Source: an uncultured Oxalobacteraceae bacterium (lineage in GTDB: Bacteria; Pseudomonadota; Gammaproteobacteria; Burkholderiales; Burkholderiaceae_D). From it: a stretch of DNA of 31,802 bases. Both the position numbers and the translations under genes were made by a program. The DNA lies in contig CALKVB010000264.1 in NCBI GenBank assembly GCA_937996605.1, positions 1-31,802 on the forward strand. The letters run 5' to 3'. This document shows, piece by piece, positions 1 to 7,526 of the stretch. Each line of letters begins with the position of its first letter. Within the stretch, counting starts at the first letter, position 1. The notes beneath the pieces were generated by a model. The model was not told the DNA's origin. It did not search any database and was given only the letters and a program-made list of their open reading frames with translations.

Positions 1-118
1 TAATGCCGAATTGAAGCGCGCATTGCGGGAAGAAGTGTTACGTCTATTCCATTCGCAGCGCGCAAGTACTACTCCTCACGCCATTGGCGACCCTAGCCAA
101 GTTAGGGCGGTGCCATGA
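1..118 (+). CDS. rnpA: Ribonuclease P protein component, C-terminal end (partial)
   Basis: Only the last 38 codons are present; the reading frame is open from base 2 to a TGA at 116-118. RnpA is the protein subunit that helps RNase P RNA bind and mature pre-tRNA 5' ends in the cytoplasm. The visible tail contains the charged stretch AELKRALREEVLRLF, typical of the C-terminal helix of RnpA, followed by a short unstructured tail. The stop overlaps the yidD start in an ATGA arrangement, the usual rnpA-yidD coupling. The call rests mainly on this conserved gene order, because the RNR motif lies outside the window. Confidence 0.85.
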   Translation, partial: NAELKRALREEVLRLFHSQRASTTPHAIGDPSQVRAVP

Positions 119-396
119 AATCCCTACTGCTGCTTCTGTTACGCTTCTATAAATTAGCGATTAGCCCAATGTTAGGGCAAAATTGTCGTTTTTATCCTAG
201 TTGTTCAGAATATGCGGCGGAAGCGATTCGCGAATACGGTGCTTTACAGGGCTCTTATTTGGCAGGGAAACGTTTGTGCAAATGTCATCCTTGGCATCCG
301 GGTGGGCTTGATCCCGTCCCTTGCAAACATGGGGGCGATGAAAAAAAGCAAACGGCCCCCATATCCGAATCTAGTTCTAATGTGCCATCGTCTTAG
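115..396 (+). CDS. yidD: Membrane protein insertion efficiency factor YidD
   Basis: A 93-residue protein of the YidD family, a small membrane-associated protein at the cytoplasmic face that assists YidC/Sec-dependent insertion of inner-membrane proteins. The sequence shows an N-terminal amphipathic/hydrophobic segment (MKSLLLLLLRFYKLAISP), then the family signatures CRFYPSCSEYA (about residues 24-34) and KCHPWHPGGLDPVP (about 56-69) with their conserved cysteines. The length is normal for the family, and the variable charged tail after residue 70 is expected. The start overlaps the rnpA stop by 4 bp, indicating translational coupling, and yidC follows after 118 bp. Confidence 0.95.
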   Translation: MKSLLLLLLRFYKLAISPMLGQNCRFYPSCSEYAAEAIREYGALQGSYLAGKRLCKCHPWHPGGLDPVPCKHGGDEKKQTAPISESSSNVPSS

Positions 397-514
397 GTCA
401 AACTTGGTCTAACAATGACACCATTGGCACCAATTACACATAAGCACGGCAATTAGCGATAAACGAATTTAGCTCAAACTCAACATTATCTTATTTACCT
501 AACCACCTACTCAC

Positions 515-2212
515 ATGGAAAAAATGGATATCAAGCGTACCTTCCTTTGGGTCATCTTCACGATGTCGCTCGTCCTACTTTGGGACAAATGGATGCAACA
601 CTCGGGCAAGAGCTCGATGTTTTTCCCAACGCCAGTGGCGCAACAAGCAAAACCAGCCAATGCATCGGCTTCTGCTAGTGCCAGCGCTGCAGCAGTAAGT
701 GCGCCAGCCGGTGCAAGCAACGCAGCCGGCGCCACAACAACTGACGGCACGGTCGCTGCGGTGAAAAGTGAAACGATCACTATCACCACCGACGTAGTCA
801 AAGTTGATATCGATACCATCGGTGGCGAAATCAAACGTTTGGAATTGTTGAAATATGCGGATAGCGACGATGCGAAGAAAAACGTGGTGTTGTTCCATGA
901 ATCCGCAGACCGTACTTATGCTGCGCAAACGGGTTTAACTGGCGGCAATTTCCCTAACCATAAATCAGGCTTTGTGGCTTTACCTGGCGCGCGCGTCTTG
1001 GGGGATGCCAATGAATTGAACTTGGTATTGGAATCGGAGCAAGCTGGCGTGAAATTGACTAAAACCTTTACCTTCAAAAAAGGCGATTACGTCATCGGTG
1101 TGAAACACACTGTCGCGAACAAAACTGCTGCAGCAATTACACCGTCTTTGTACTTACAGTTGATTCATGACGGCACTAAGCCGAAATCAGGCGGCATGTT
1201 CTCTGGCACCACAGAATTCTATGCACCAGCTGTGTTCACAGAAGAAAAATTCTTCCAAAAATTGTCTTTCGAAGATATCGAGAAACGCATCACCAAAGGC
1301 AATATTCCACCAGATCATCCAACTGCGTCCAATAATGGTTGGGTTGCCGTGATCCAACATTTCTTCGTATCTGCATTCATCCCTGATGACAAAGTGCAGC
1401 GCGAAATTCGCACCGACAAAGTGCGAGACAATATTTACTCGGTTTCTTCTATCATCAATTTGGGCACAGTAGCACCGGGTGCTGAAGTATCTTCTACTTC
1501 TCGCTTGTATTCAGGTCCACAAGAATCAGCGATCTTGGAAAAAGTGGCTCCAGGTTTAGATTTGGTTAAAGATTATTGGAAACTGTCGATGATCGCCAAA
1601 CCAATGTTCTGGTTGATGGAATTGATTCATAAATTTGTCGGTAACTGGGGTTGGACTATCGTCTTGTTCACCATCGGTATCAAACTCGCTTTGTTCCCAT
1701 TGTCTGCAGCAGGTTTCCGCAGCATGGCGAAGATGAAAGTGGTGACACCGAAGATGACCGCGCTCAAAGAGAAATACAAAAACGAGCCGCAAAAACTCAA
1801 CCAAGCGATGATGGAACTCTACAAAACAGAGAAGATCAATCCGCTCGGTGGCTGCTTGCCAATGTTGATTCAAATGCCTATCTTCTTGGCTTTGTACTGG
1901 GTATTACAAGCCTCAGTCGAAATGCGCGGCGCACCGTGGGTGGGCTGGATTACAGACTTGAGTAAGCCAGATCCATGGTTCATTTTGCCTGTGCTGTACG
2001 CTATTTCCATGTTCATCACGACCAAGTTGAACCCAGCACCAGCAGATCCAATTCAAGCGAAAATGATGTTGTTCATGCCTTTGATGTTCTCAGTCATGTT
2101 CTTGTTCTTCCCATCTGGCTTAGTGTTGTACTGGGTAGTGAATAATATCTTGTCGATTGCACAGCAATGGGTAATCAATAACAAGATCGTGCCACCTGAA
2201 CATCGCACCTAA
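515..2212 (+). CDS. yidC: Membrane protein insertase YidC
   Basis: YidC/Oxa1 insertase of the inner membrane, which inserts and folds membrane proteins alone or with SecYEG. The first membrane segment (FLWVIFTMSLVLLWDKW) is followed by an Ala/Ser-rich periplasmic linker (about residues 45-80), the large periplasmic beta-sandwich domain (about 90-345), and the conserved C-terminal core of five membrane helices (from about 365), including NPLGGCLPMLIQMPIF and FPSGLVLYWVVNN. The full length of 565 residues is typical. Family members usually begin MDIKR, so the true start may be the ATG at 524 rather than 515; neither has a strong ribosome binding site. A rho-independent terminator follows at 2257-2284. 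Confidence 0.97.
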   Translation: MEKMDIKRTFLWVIFTMSLVLLWDKWMQHSGKSSMFFPTPVAQQAKPANASASASASAAAVSAPAGASNAAGATTTDGTVAAVKSETITITTDVVKVDIDTIGGEIKRLELLKYADSDDAKKNVVLFHESADRTYAAQTGLTGGNFPNHKSGFVALPGARVLGDANELNLVLESEQAGVKLTKTFTFKKGDYVIGVKHTVANKTAAAITPSLYLQLIHDGTKPKSGGMFSGTTEFYAPAVFTEEKFFQKLSFEDIEKRITKGNIPPDHPTASNNGWVAVIQHFFVSAFIPDDKVQREIRTDKVRDNIYSVSSIINLGTVAPGAEVSSTSRLYSGPQESAILEKVAPGLDLVKDYWKLSMIAKPMFWLMELIHKFVGNWGWTIVLFTIGIKLALFPLSAAGFRSMAKMKVVTPKMTALKEKYKNEPQKLNQAMMELYKTEKINPLGGCLPMLIQMPIFLALYWVLQASVEMRGAPWVGWITDLSKPDPWFILPVLYAISMFITTKLNPAPADPIQAKMMLFMPLMFSVMFLFFPSGLVLYWVVNNILSIAQQWVINNKIVPPEHRT

Positions 2213-2256
2213 TCCAAGGCAAATTAGCTTGCAATAACATCTGCAGATAAGCGAAG

Positions 2257-2284
2257 AAGCCCATTGCGAAATGGGCTTTTTTTT
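2257..2284 (+). terminator. Rho-independent terminator after yidC
   Basis: Perfect stem AAGCCCAT (2257-2264) / ATGGGCTT (2271-2278), loop TGCGAA, running into an uninterrupted T tract ending at 2284. It lies 45 bp past the yidC stop and closes the rnpA-yidD-yidC unit. mnmE therefore probably has its own promoter in 2285-2398. Confidence 0.9.
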
Positions 2285-2398
2285 CATGATCAGTAATATA
2301 AAAATTTCATCATTTTGCTGCAAAGCATGTGGCATTTTGACGACAGCCTTTAATGGCTCTCTCTATTGATTTCTCAGAAGCAAGTATAGAATTTCCTC

Positions 2399-3814
2399 AT
2401 GACACACCACTACGACAGCACACCCATCGTTGCAATTGCCACCGCACCGGGCCGAGGCGGGATAGGCGTTGTTCGCATTTCGGGTAAAAACCTCAGCGCC
2501 ATCACCCAAGCCCTTTTCGGCAGCACCCCACTCAAGCCGCGCCATGCGACCTATCTCGACTTCACTCAAGCCGATGGCACTGTCATCGATCAAGGTTTGG
2601 CGATTGCTTTTAAAGCGCCACATTCTTACACCGGCGAAGACGTGTTGGAACTACAAGGTCATGGCGGCCCCGTCGTCATGCAAATGTTGTTAAGTCGATG
2701 CTTGGAAGCGGGTAAGGAACAAGGTTTGCGTTTGGCCGAACCCGGTGAATTTACGCAACGCGCCTTCATGAACGACAAGCTCGACTTGGCGCAAGCAGAA
2801 GCCGTCTCTGATTTGATCGAAGCCTCAACCGAAGCCGCCGCAAAATCGGCATCGCAGTCAATGTCGGGGGCTTTCTCTAAAGTGATTCACACCTTGGTCG
2901 ACAAGGTTGTGCATTTACGGATGTTGGTCGAAGCGACGCTGGATTTCCCCGAAGAAGAAATCGATTTCTTAGAAAAATCTGATGCGCGTGGTCAGCTCGC
3001 AGAAATTCAAAAATCTTTGCGCGCCGTTTTTGAGCAAGCAGCGCAGGGCGCCTTGTTGCGAGAAGGTTTGAACGTCGTGTTAGCAGGGCAGCCTAACGTC
3101 GGTAAATCTTCCTTACTCAATGCCTTAGCTGGTGATGATATCGCTATCGTCACGCCTATCGCTGGCACCACGCGCGACAAAGTTACTGAGACCATCCACA
3201 TCGAAGGTATTCCACTCAATATTATCGATACTGCAGGTATTCGTCACGACCACGATGAGATTGTGTACGACGATCAACCTGTGAATAAAATCGATGCCGT
3301 CGAACGCATTGGGATTGAACGCACTTGGGCAGAAGTACAAAAAGCCGATGTGATTTTACATTTGCTCGATGCCAGTCGCGGCCCAACGCGTGCCGATGAA
3401 GAAATCGCCGCACGTTTTCCAGACGATGTGCCGGTGATTTGCGTATGGACCAAGATCGATATCTCTGGCCATCACGCTAGTGTCGATACCGTCAACGATT
3501 TAACGCAAGTGTACTTGTCAGCGCAAGAACATTTAGGCATGGATTTATTGCGCCAAGAATTGCTACGTATCGCGGGCTGGCAGCAAACCGGCGAATCACT
3601 GTACTTGGCGCGAGAACGTCACCTAATTGCCCTTAAACACGCACATGAGCATTTGGAACAAGCGGCAGAATACGCCGCACAAAATGATCAGTCTCTTGAT
3701 CTCTTCGCTGAGGAACTACGCCTCACGCAAGATAGGCTCAATAGCATCACCGGCGAATTTACTTCTGATGACTTACTCGGTGTGATCTTCTCGCGCTTTT
3801 GTATTGGTAAGTAA
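2399..3814 (+). CDS. mnmE: tRNA uridine-5-carboxymethylaminomethyl(34) synthesis GTPase MnmE
   Basis: MnmE, with MnmG, modifies the wobble uridine (cmnm5U34) of several tRNAs using a folate-derived one-carbon unit. The N-terminal folate-binding domain begins TPIVAIATAPGRGGIGVVRISG. The embedded G domain shows P-loop GQPNVGKSS (230-238), GTTRD (256-260), DTAG (277-280) and TKID (351-354, where NKxD is more usual). The C-terminal CIGK carries the catalytic cysteine. The 471 residues exceed E. coli MnmE slightly: about 15 residues (HDEIVYDDQPVNKID region, 284-300) appear inserted after the DTAG motif, in switch II. The gene's last 42 bases overlap the convergent gene ending at 3773. No terminator is visible. 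Confidence 0.97.
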   Translation: MTHHYDSTPIVAIATAPGRGGIGVVRISGKNLSAITQALFGSTPLKPRHATYLDFTQADGTVIDQGLAIAFKAPHSYTGEDVLELQGHGGPVVMQMLLSRCLEAGKEQGLRLAEPGEFTQRAFMNDKLDLAQAEAVSDLIEASTEAAAKSASQSMSGAFSKVIHTLVDKVVHLRMLVEATLDFPEEEIDFLEKSDARGQLAEIQKSLRAVFEQAAQGALLREGLNVVLAGQPNVGKSSLLNALAGDDIAIVTPIAGTTRDKVTETIHIEGIPLNIIDTAGIRHDHDEIVYDDQPVNKIDAVERIGIERTWAEVQKADVILHLLDASRGPTRADEEIAARFPDDVPVICVWTKIDISGHHASVDTVNDLTQVYLSAQEHLGMDLLRQELLRIAGWQQTGESLYLARERHLIALKHAHEHLEQAAEYAAQNDQSLDLFAEELRLTQDRLNSITGEFTSDDLLGVIFSRFCIGK

Positions 3815-4492
3815 TCGATGTCGTAGTTGTTCGACCAAGCGAAAACGGCTGCTACGAGGATACTCAAGATGCGTAAATGGCATAGAGATTTTCTCGTAGC
3901 GCGCGATTAATTGCAGCAAGCGCTCCACATCATGTTCTACATTATCGACGTCGATGTTCACCGTACTTAGTGCGCTCAACTTTTCTTGTAGCACTTCTTT
4001 CTCTGCAATCGCCGCTGCTGACACCGGACTAGCAACACATAGCCCAAAGATACCTGCTTGATAATGGCGCCAATTGGCGTCACAGCGTTTCGCCAATCCT
4101 ACTTCGATCACCGTACCATCATCCGTAAACGCATCTGGCATTGGCCATTCGTTCAAATGCAAACTGCGCAATGCCTGAGCAAGAGCTTGTTTGAAGTCTT
4201 GCTCCAACAAGGATAATGTTTCTGTGATCGAAGTGTGTTCACAAATTGCCAAGGCACGCTGCATCCACGGCAACATCTCGCGATGAAAATAGCTAGCATC
4301 AGCGCATCCTTTTGCGTCAAATTCGCCGAATACCACCGAATGCAAAATTTGATCGCGAATGATATAACTCGGCTTGGCAAATACACCTGCATTGAGTAAG
4401 GCATCAAATTTCTCGTTTGTGATACCAAGCAGATTCGCCATCTTAACTTGCGTGAAAAAATATTGTTCGAGATAGATCTGCAATTGATCCAT
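3773..4492 (-). CDS. DUF6058-like protein, last gene of the P450 operon
   Basis: A 239-residue soluble protein of unproven function. The N-terminal 45 residues (YLEQYFFTQVKMANLLGIT...) read like a small helix-turn-helix in which a sequence element is recognised, as seen in DUF6058 'natural product biosynthesis' proteins; this family assignment is from memory and tentative. The rest is mostly helical, with an acidic central part and a basic C-terminus (RLVEQLRHRLL). No signal peptide or membrane segment. It starts by TAATG overlap with the ABM-fold gene upstream and has a strong AGGAG ribosome site inside that gene, so it is translated from the P450 operon. Its stop codon lies inside mnmE on the opposite strand, giving a 42-bp tail-to-tail overlap. 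Confidence 0.8.
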   Translation of the reverse strand: MDQLQIYLEQYFFTQVKMANLLGITNEKFDALLNAGVFAKPSYIIRDQILHSVVFGEFDAKGCADASYFHREMLPWMQRALAICEHTSITETLSLLEQDFKQALAQALRSLHLNEWPMPDAFTDDGTVIEVGLAKRCDANWRHYQAGIFGLCVASPVSAAAIAEKEVLQEKLSALSTVNIDVDNVEHDVERLLQLIARYEKISMPFTHLEYPRSSRFRLVEQLRHRLLTNTKAREDHTE

Positions 4493-4854
4493 TACTTTTC
4501 TCCTGAATCTTCCTGGTGATAAGCTCGGCTATCTGTTGGTGCTTGTTCACGCTGATGTAGGCCATAGTCGCGCATGACTGATGCTACACGTAGTCGGTAA
4601 TCGGCAAAGATAGAAGCACGTCCTTGCTGTTGTGCCGTGCGATGACTCTCTAATTTTCGCCATGACATCACCGCTTCTTCATCACGCCAAAATGAGAGAG
4701 AAAGTATTTTGTCCGGATCACTGAGGCTTTGAAAACGCTCGATGGAAATGAAGCCATCGATGTGCGCCAACTGAGGTTTCAAATCAGCGGCGATTTTCAG
4801 GTATTCCTGCTTGGTCTCTGCATGAGGTAAGACTTCAAAAATCACGGCAATCAT
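4492..4854 (-). CDS. Antibiotic biosynthesis monooxygenase (ABM)-fold protein
   Basis: A 120-residue protein with the dimeric ferredoxin-like ABM fold: MIAVIFEVLPH at the N-terminus, a helix with KQEYLKIAADLKPQL, the strand HIDGFISIERFQS, and LSLSFWRDEEAVMSWR, all typical of the family. Members include cofactor-free monooxygenases, heme-degrading IsdG-like enzymes and proteins of unknown role, so the substrate cannot be read from sequence. The start has a good AAGGA site. It lies 46 bp downstream of the P450 stop and overlaps the next gene by one base. Co-transcription with a P450 suggests a shared small-molecule oxidation or tailoring role, which is inference. Confidence 0.85.
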   Translation of the reverse strand: MIAVIFEVLPHAETKQEYLKIAADLKPQLAHIDGFISIERFQSLSDPDKILSLSFWRDEEAVMSWRKLESHRTAQQQGRASIFADYRLRVASVMRDYGLHQREQAPTDSRAYHQEDSGEK

Positions 4855-4900
4855 TATTTTTCCTTATTTTTTGTTTGGTTTTGAGGCACTAACTGCGCGC

Positions 4901-6145
4901 CTACATCTGTGCAATCGACGCGCCTGCTTTTTGCGTGAAAACGGGAATCCTAGCATTCAGCGACGGTAGATAGTGATACTGCAATTTTTGCCAATCAAGC
5001 TCCTTCCAATGATCGATGACATAGGATACGGCCTCAACAACAATAGTGATCGCCAAGCTTTGACCTGGACAGCGATGGCGTCCGGCACTAAATCCCCATT
5101 GTGTGGTTTCAACATCGAGCAATGGATTAAACTCATCGCCGCCATCGCCGTCTTTTCGCTCAGCATGTGTATCGCGATTGGCTGCCGCCAGTAGCAGTAA
5201 TATCAAATCACCTTCGCACACCTTTTGTCCTAACACTTGACAGTCTCTCTTTGCAAAACGTCTGGTACTGTGAATCGAAGGATCAAACCGAGCGACTTCT
5301 TCCACAAACGCCCGCCGCCACGCGAAACATTCCCACGCCTCGGATGCCAAGTCAGCACGCCAGCTTGGCCGTTGATGCAATTGCACCAAACAGTTTCCTA
5401 ATAAACCGGCAGTCGCTTCATAGGTTTGCGATAACAAACCCACCAAGTTGGCGATGCGGCTTTCTGGTGAAATTTGTTGGTCGGCATCACAAAGTTTTTG
5501 AAAACCAAGGGTGAAGCGATGATCTTGATGGGCAGCGATATGTTCTCGCATCCGCGTCGTCAAACTTTGTGCGGCGTCGCTCGCCGCCAGCAACTGCTGG
5601 GCGCTACTCAGCGGTGAAAGACAAGCAACGAATTCGGCAATATCAGTCGCCATAAGCGCACTACTTTCGCGATCGAAACCTAATAGCATTGCCATGCACC
5701 GTATGGGTACTTGCATCATCCATTGCGTTAGTTGGGCGCCGTCATCGGCTTTGCACATATTCGCCACACTTTGATCATCTAGCAGCGCTTGTGCATTGTT
5801 GCCAAACTCACTTGAATCAACGTCACTGAGTACTTGGCTTAATACCGACTTTAGTGCTTGATGGGTGGAACCCTCATTCATGCGTATGAGCTGAGCGAAC
5901 AAAGTCCCTGCGGCGCTACCCTGGATTGCTTTAGGCACTTGCTCGTGGGATGGGCGAACCACACAATCTGAATTTTGCAGTACCGCATGCACCGCCTCTG
6001 CACGGCTGGCGATCCATGCCGCACAAGTTGCGTCCCATTTCAAGAGATCGCCCTCACGCAATTGGGCATACATAGGATACGGATCTAGTTGGTATGAGAG
6101 ATGGCTAACAGAAACGACGGACAGGGAAGAAGGGGAAACTGACAT
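4901..6145 (-). CDS. Cytochrome P450
   Basis: A soluble bacterial P450 of 414 residues. The heme loop is FSAGRHRCPG (352-361) with Cys359 as heme thiolate, and the K-helix ExxR is E283-x-x-R286. The AANRDT segment before the heme loop also fits. The I-helix reads SQTYEATAGLL (239-249): aligned with the usual AGxETTAGLL, the acid is kept (Glu243) but the oxygen-activating threonine is Ala244, and the preceding glycine is Thr. The ATG at 6145 is chosen because it has a GGAG ribosome site 5 bp upstream and gives a normal length; an in-frame TTG at 6265 would overlap the divergent regulator. First gene of a three-gene operon, divergent from an ArsR regulator. Redox partners are not encoded nearby and the substrate is unknown. 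Confidence 0.93.
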   Translation of the reverse strand: MSVSPSSLSVVSVSHLSYQLDPYPMYAQLREGDLLKWDATCAAWIASRAEAVHAVLQNSDCVVRPSHEQVPKAIQGSAAGTLFAQLIRMNEGSTHQALKSVLSQVLSDVDSSEFGNNAQALLDDQSVANMCKADDGAQLTQWMMQVPIRCMAMLLGFDRESSALMATDIAEFVACLSPLSSAQQLLAASDAAQSLTTRMREHIAAHQDHRFTLGFQKLCDADQQISPESRIANLVGLLSQTYEATAGLLGNCLVQLHQRPSWRADLASEAWECFAWRRAFVEEVARFDPSIHSTRRFAKRDCQVLGQKVCEGDLILLLLAAANRDTHAERKDGDGGDEFNPLLDVETTQWGFSAGRHRCPGQSLAITIVVEAVSYVIDHWKELDWQKLQYHYLPSLNARIPVFTQKAGASIAQM

Positions 6146-6203
6146 GCATACTCCAAAAGACAGCATAAACACGATTGATCGAACATTAGTGCTACTGTAA
6201 GGC

Positions 6204-6220
6204 TTGTTAGCCATCAACAA
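6204..6220. promoter_or_regulatory. Inverted repeat in the P450/ArsR divergent region
   Basis: TTGTT-N7-AACAA lies 19 bp upstream of the regulator's ATG, in the 93-bp gap between the divergent P450 operon and the ArsR-type gene. It is the clearest dyad in the gap and a candidate operator for the regulator. Five-base arms are short, so chance is possible. Confidence 0.3.
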
Positions 6221-6238
6221 TTCGCTTACCATCGAAGT

Positions 6239-6946
6239 ATGGATTCCCACTTCGCCGATCAACAACTCTCCTCTGTGGCAGCCGCTATCGCTGAACCAGC
6301 ACGCGCCCGCATGCTATGTGCCTTGATGGATCAACGAGCTCGTACCAGCACCGAACTAGCGATCCTAGCGGAGGTTTCGCCGTCTACAGCTAGTGCACAT
6401 TTGACCAAGTTACGCGAGCAAAATTTAGTCACGGTAGTCGCACAAGGCAAGCATCGATATTATCAACTTGCGAATCTAGAAGTGGCGGTAGCGCTAGAAG
6501 CCTTAATGAATATTGCCAGCCTCACTGCTCCGTCTTTCAAACCAAGCACGCCCGATCGACTACGTCGGGCACGCACTTGTTATGATCATATGGCCGGGGA
6601 GATCGCGGTACAAATTCACAACGGCTTAATCGCGGCGGGATGGCTTATGCCACATCCAATGAAAACCGAGGAATGTGTACTGAGTGAATTAGGAAAAGAA
6701 GGGCTTGAAAAACTAGGGATTGAACTGGAAGCACCACAAAACAGCCGACGCCGCTATGCATGCAATTGTCTTGATTGGAGTGAAAGAAGGCCACATTTAG
6801 GCGGCTCACTCGGTGCCGCATTTCTCCGATTCGTGAAAGAACAGGCTTGGGTAGAGGCAGATCTTGATAGTCGTGCTTTGGCGATCACTAGAAAAGGCGA
6901 ACGCCAATTCGCAGGCTTGCTGCAGAAGCTCAATTCGAAAACTTAG
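6239..6946 (+). CDS. ArsR-type winged-helix transcriptional regulator
   Basis: A 235-residue DNA-binding regulator. Residues about 10-95 form an ArsR-like winged helix: AIAEPARARMLCALMD, the recognition-helix region LAILAEVSPSTASAHLTKL, and the wing VAQGKHRYYQL. The longer C-terminal half carries the CLDWSERRPHLGGSLGAAF signature and a closing RALAITRKGERQF strand-helix, as in a subgroup of larger ArsR-like repressors. There is no obvious CxC metal site in the recognition helix; Cys174 and Cys176 in the YACNCLDW segment could be ligand- or redox-responsive, which is speculative. It is divergent from the P450 operon with 93 bp between starts, so it probably controls that operon and itself. No good ribosome site is visible. 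Confidence 0.85.
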   Translation: MDSHFADQQLSSVAAAIAEPARARMLCALMDQRARTSTELAILAEVSPSTASAHLTKLREQNLVTVVAQGKHRYYQLANLEVAVALEALMNIASLTAPSFKPSTPDRLRRARTCYDHMAGEIAVQIHNGLIAAGWLMPHPMKTEECVLSELGKEGLEKLGIELEAPQNSRRRYACNCLDWSERRPHLGGSLGAAFLRFVKEQAWVEADLDSRALAITRKGERQFAGLLQKLNSKT

Positions 6947-7078
6947 CTCACGTATTTTGTCCACGTATTTGTTCCAAGTATTAAGTTCATGCACCTAGAC
7001 CAACGCCACGTTTGAACAATGCCTGGCACCCATTGGTACAATCGATCTGTACAAAAAATAGCTTCGTTGGAACAACAA

Positions 7079-7405
7079 TTAAAAGAATTTCTCTTCCGTT
7101 TGTTCTACGCGTTTCAACGTAAACAAATCATGAAACACCAAACGACTTGGGGTGCAACCTTCAGGGAAGTGCTGCATGAAATCAAAACGCATGTCAGCAG
7201 CATGTTCACTCAGATAACGCTCGTAGTCCTCTTGGGTTTCAGCTTGATAGCAAGTACGGTACAGACTCTCAGTCGCTTGATCAAAGCGGATCGCGACAAA
7301 ACATCCGGTTGCCATTATTTCTGGCAAATGTTTATCGCGCATGTATTGCTCAAACGCGCTCACCAAATCGGCGCGAACTTCTACACTCACTTCGTAAAAA
7401 ACCAT
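7079..7405 (-). CDS. DUF4286 family protein
   Basis: A 108-residue protein beginning MVFYEVSVEVRADLVSAFEQYM, with MRDKHLPEIMATGCFVAIRF and a later QEDYERYLSEHAADM segment. This pattern matches DUF4286, a small ferredoxin-like (ABM-type) family with no assigned reaction. No signal or membrane segment. It has its own sigma70-like promoter upstream (7463-7491). It converges on the ArsR-type gene with 132 bp between stops, in which I see no convincing terminator. Whether it belongs functionally to the P450 cluster is open. Confidence 0.85.
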   Translation of the reverse strand: MVFYEVSVEVRADLVSAFEQYMRDKHLPEIMATGCFVAIRFDQATESLYRTCYQAETQEDYERYLSEHAADMRFDFMQHFPEGCTPSRLVFHDLFTLKRVEQTEEKFF

Positions 7406-7462
7406 ACTTCACTCTTTATCTTGGTTAATCAATAGAAAGGATACTTTCCCGATGCGGGCCCC

Positions 7463-7491
7463 AGTATCTAGCGTGTTATGAATACAGTCAA
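7463..7491 (-). promoter_or_regulatory. Sigma70-type promoter for the DUF4286 gene
   Basis: On the minus strand TTGACT (7486-7491) and GATACT (7463-7468) are separated by exactly 17 bp, about 58 bp upstream of the ATG at 7405. The -35 matches 5/6 and the -10 4/6 of consensus. No experimental start site is known here. Confidence 0.5.
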
Positions 7492-7526
7492 TCGACCTAA
7501 CTATTGTTGACATTCAATGCAATTAC

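Noticed and set aside
511..834. Minus-strand low-complexity Ala/Val frame inside yidC
   Set aside because: It is the antisense image of the Ala/Ser-rich linker of YidC; repetitive composition explains the open frame.
6969..7075. TTGTTCCAA and TTGGAACAA inverted copies about 90 bp apart
   Set aside because: The loop is too long for a terminator, the arms are only 9 bp, and the second copy lies beside the stop end of the DUF4286 gene; likely chance.
7019..7435. Plus-strand open frame of 138 codons opposite the DUF4286 gene
   Set aside because: No family resemblance and no ribosome site. The minus strand encodes a recognisable DUF4286 protein with a promoter, so this is a shadow.
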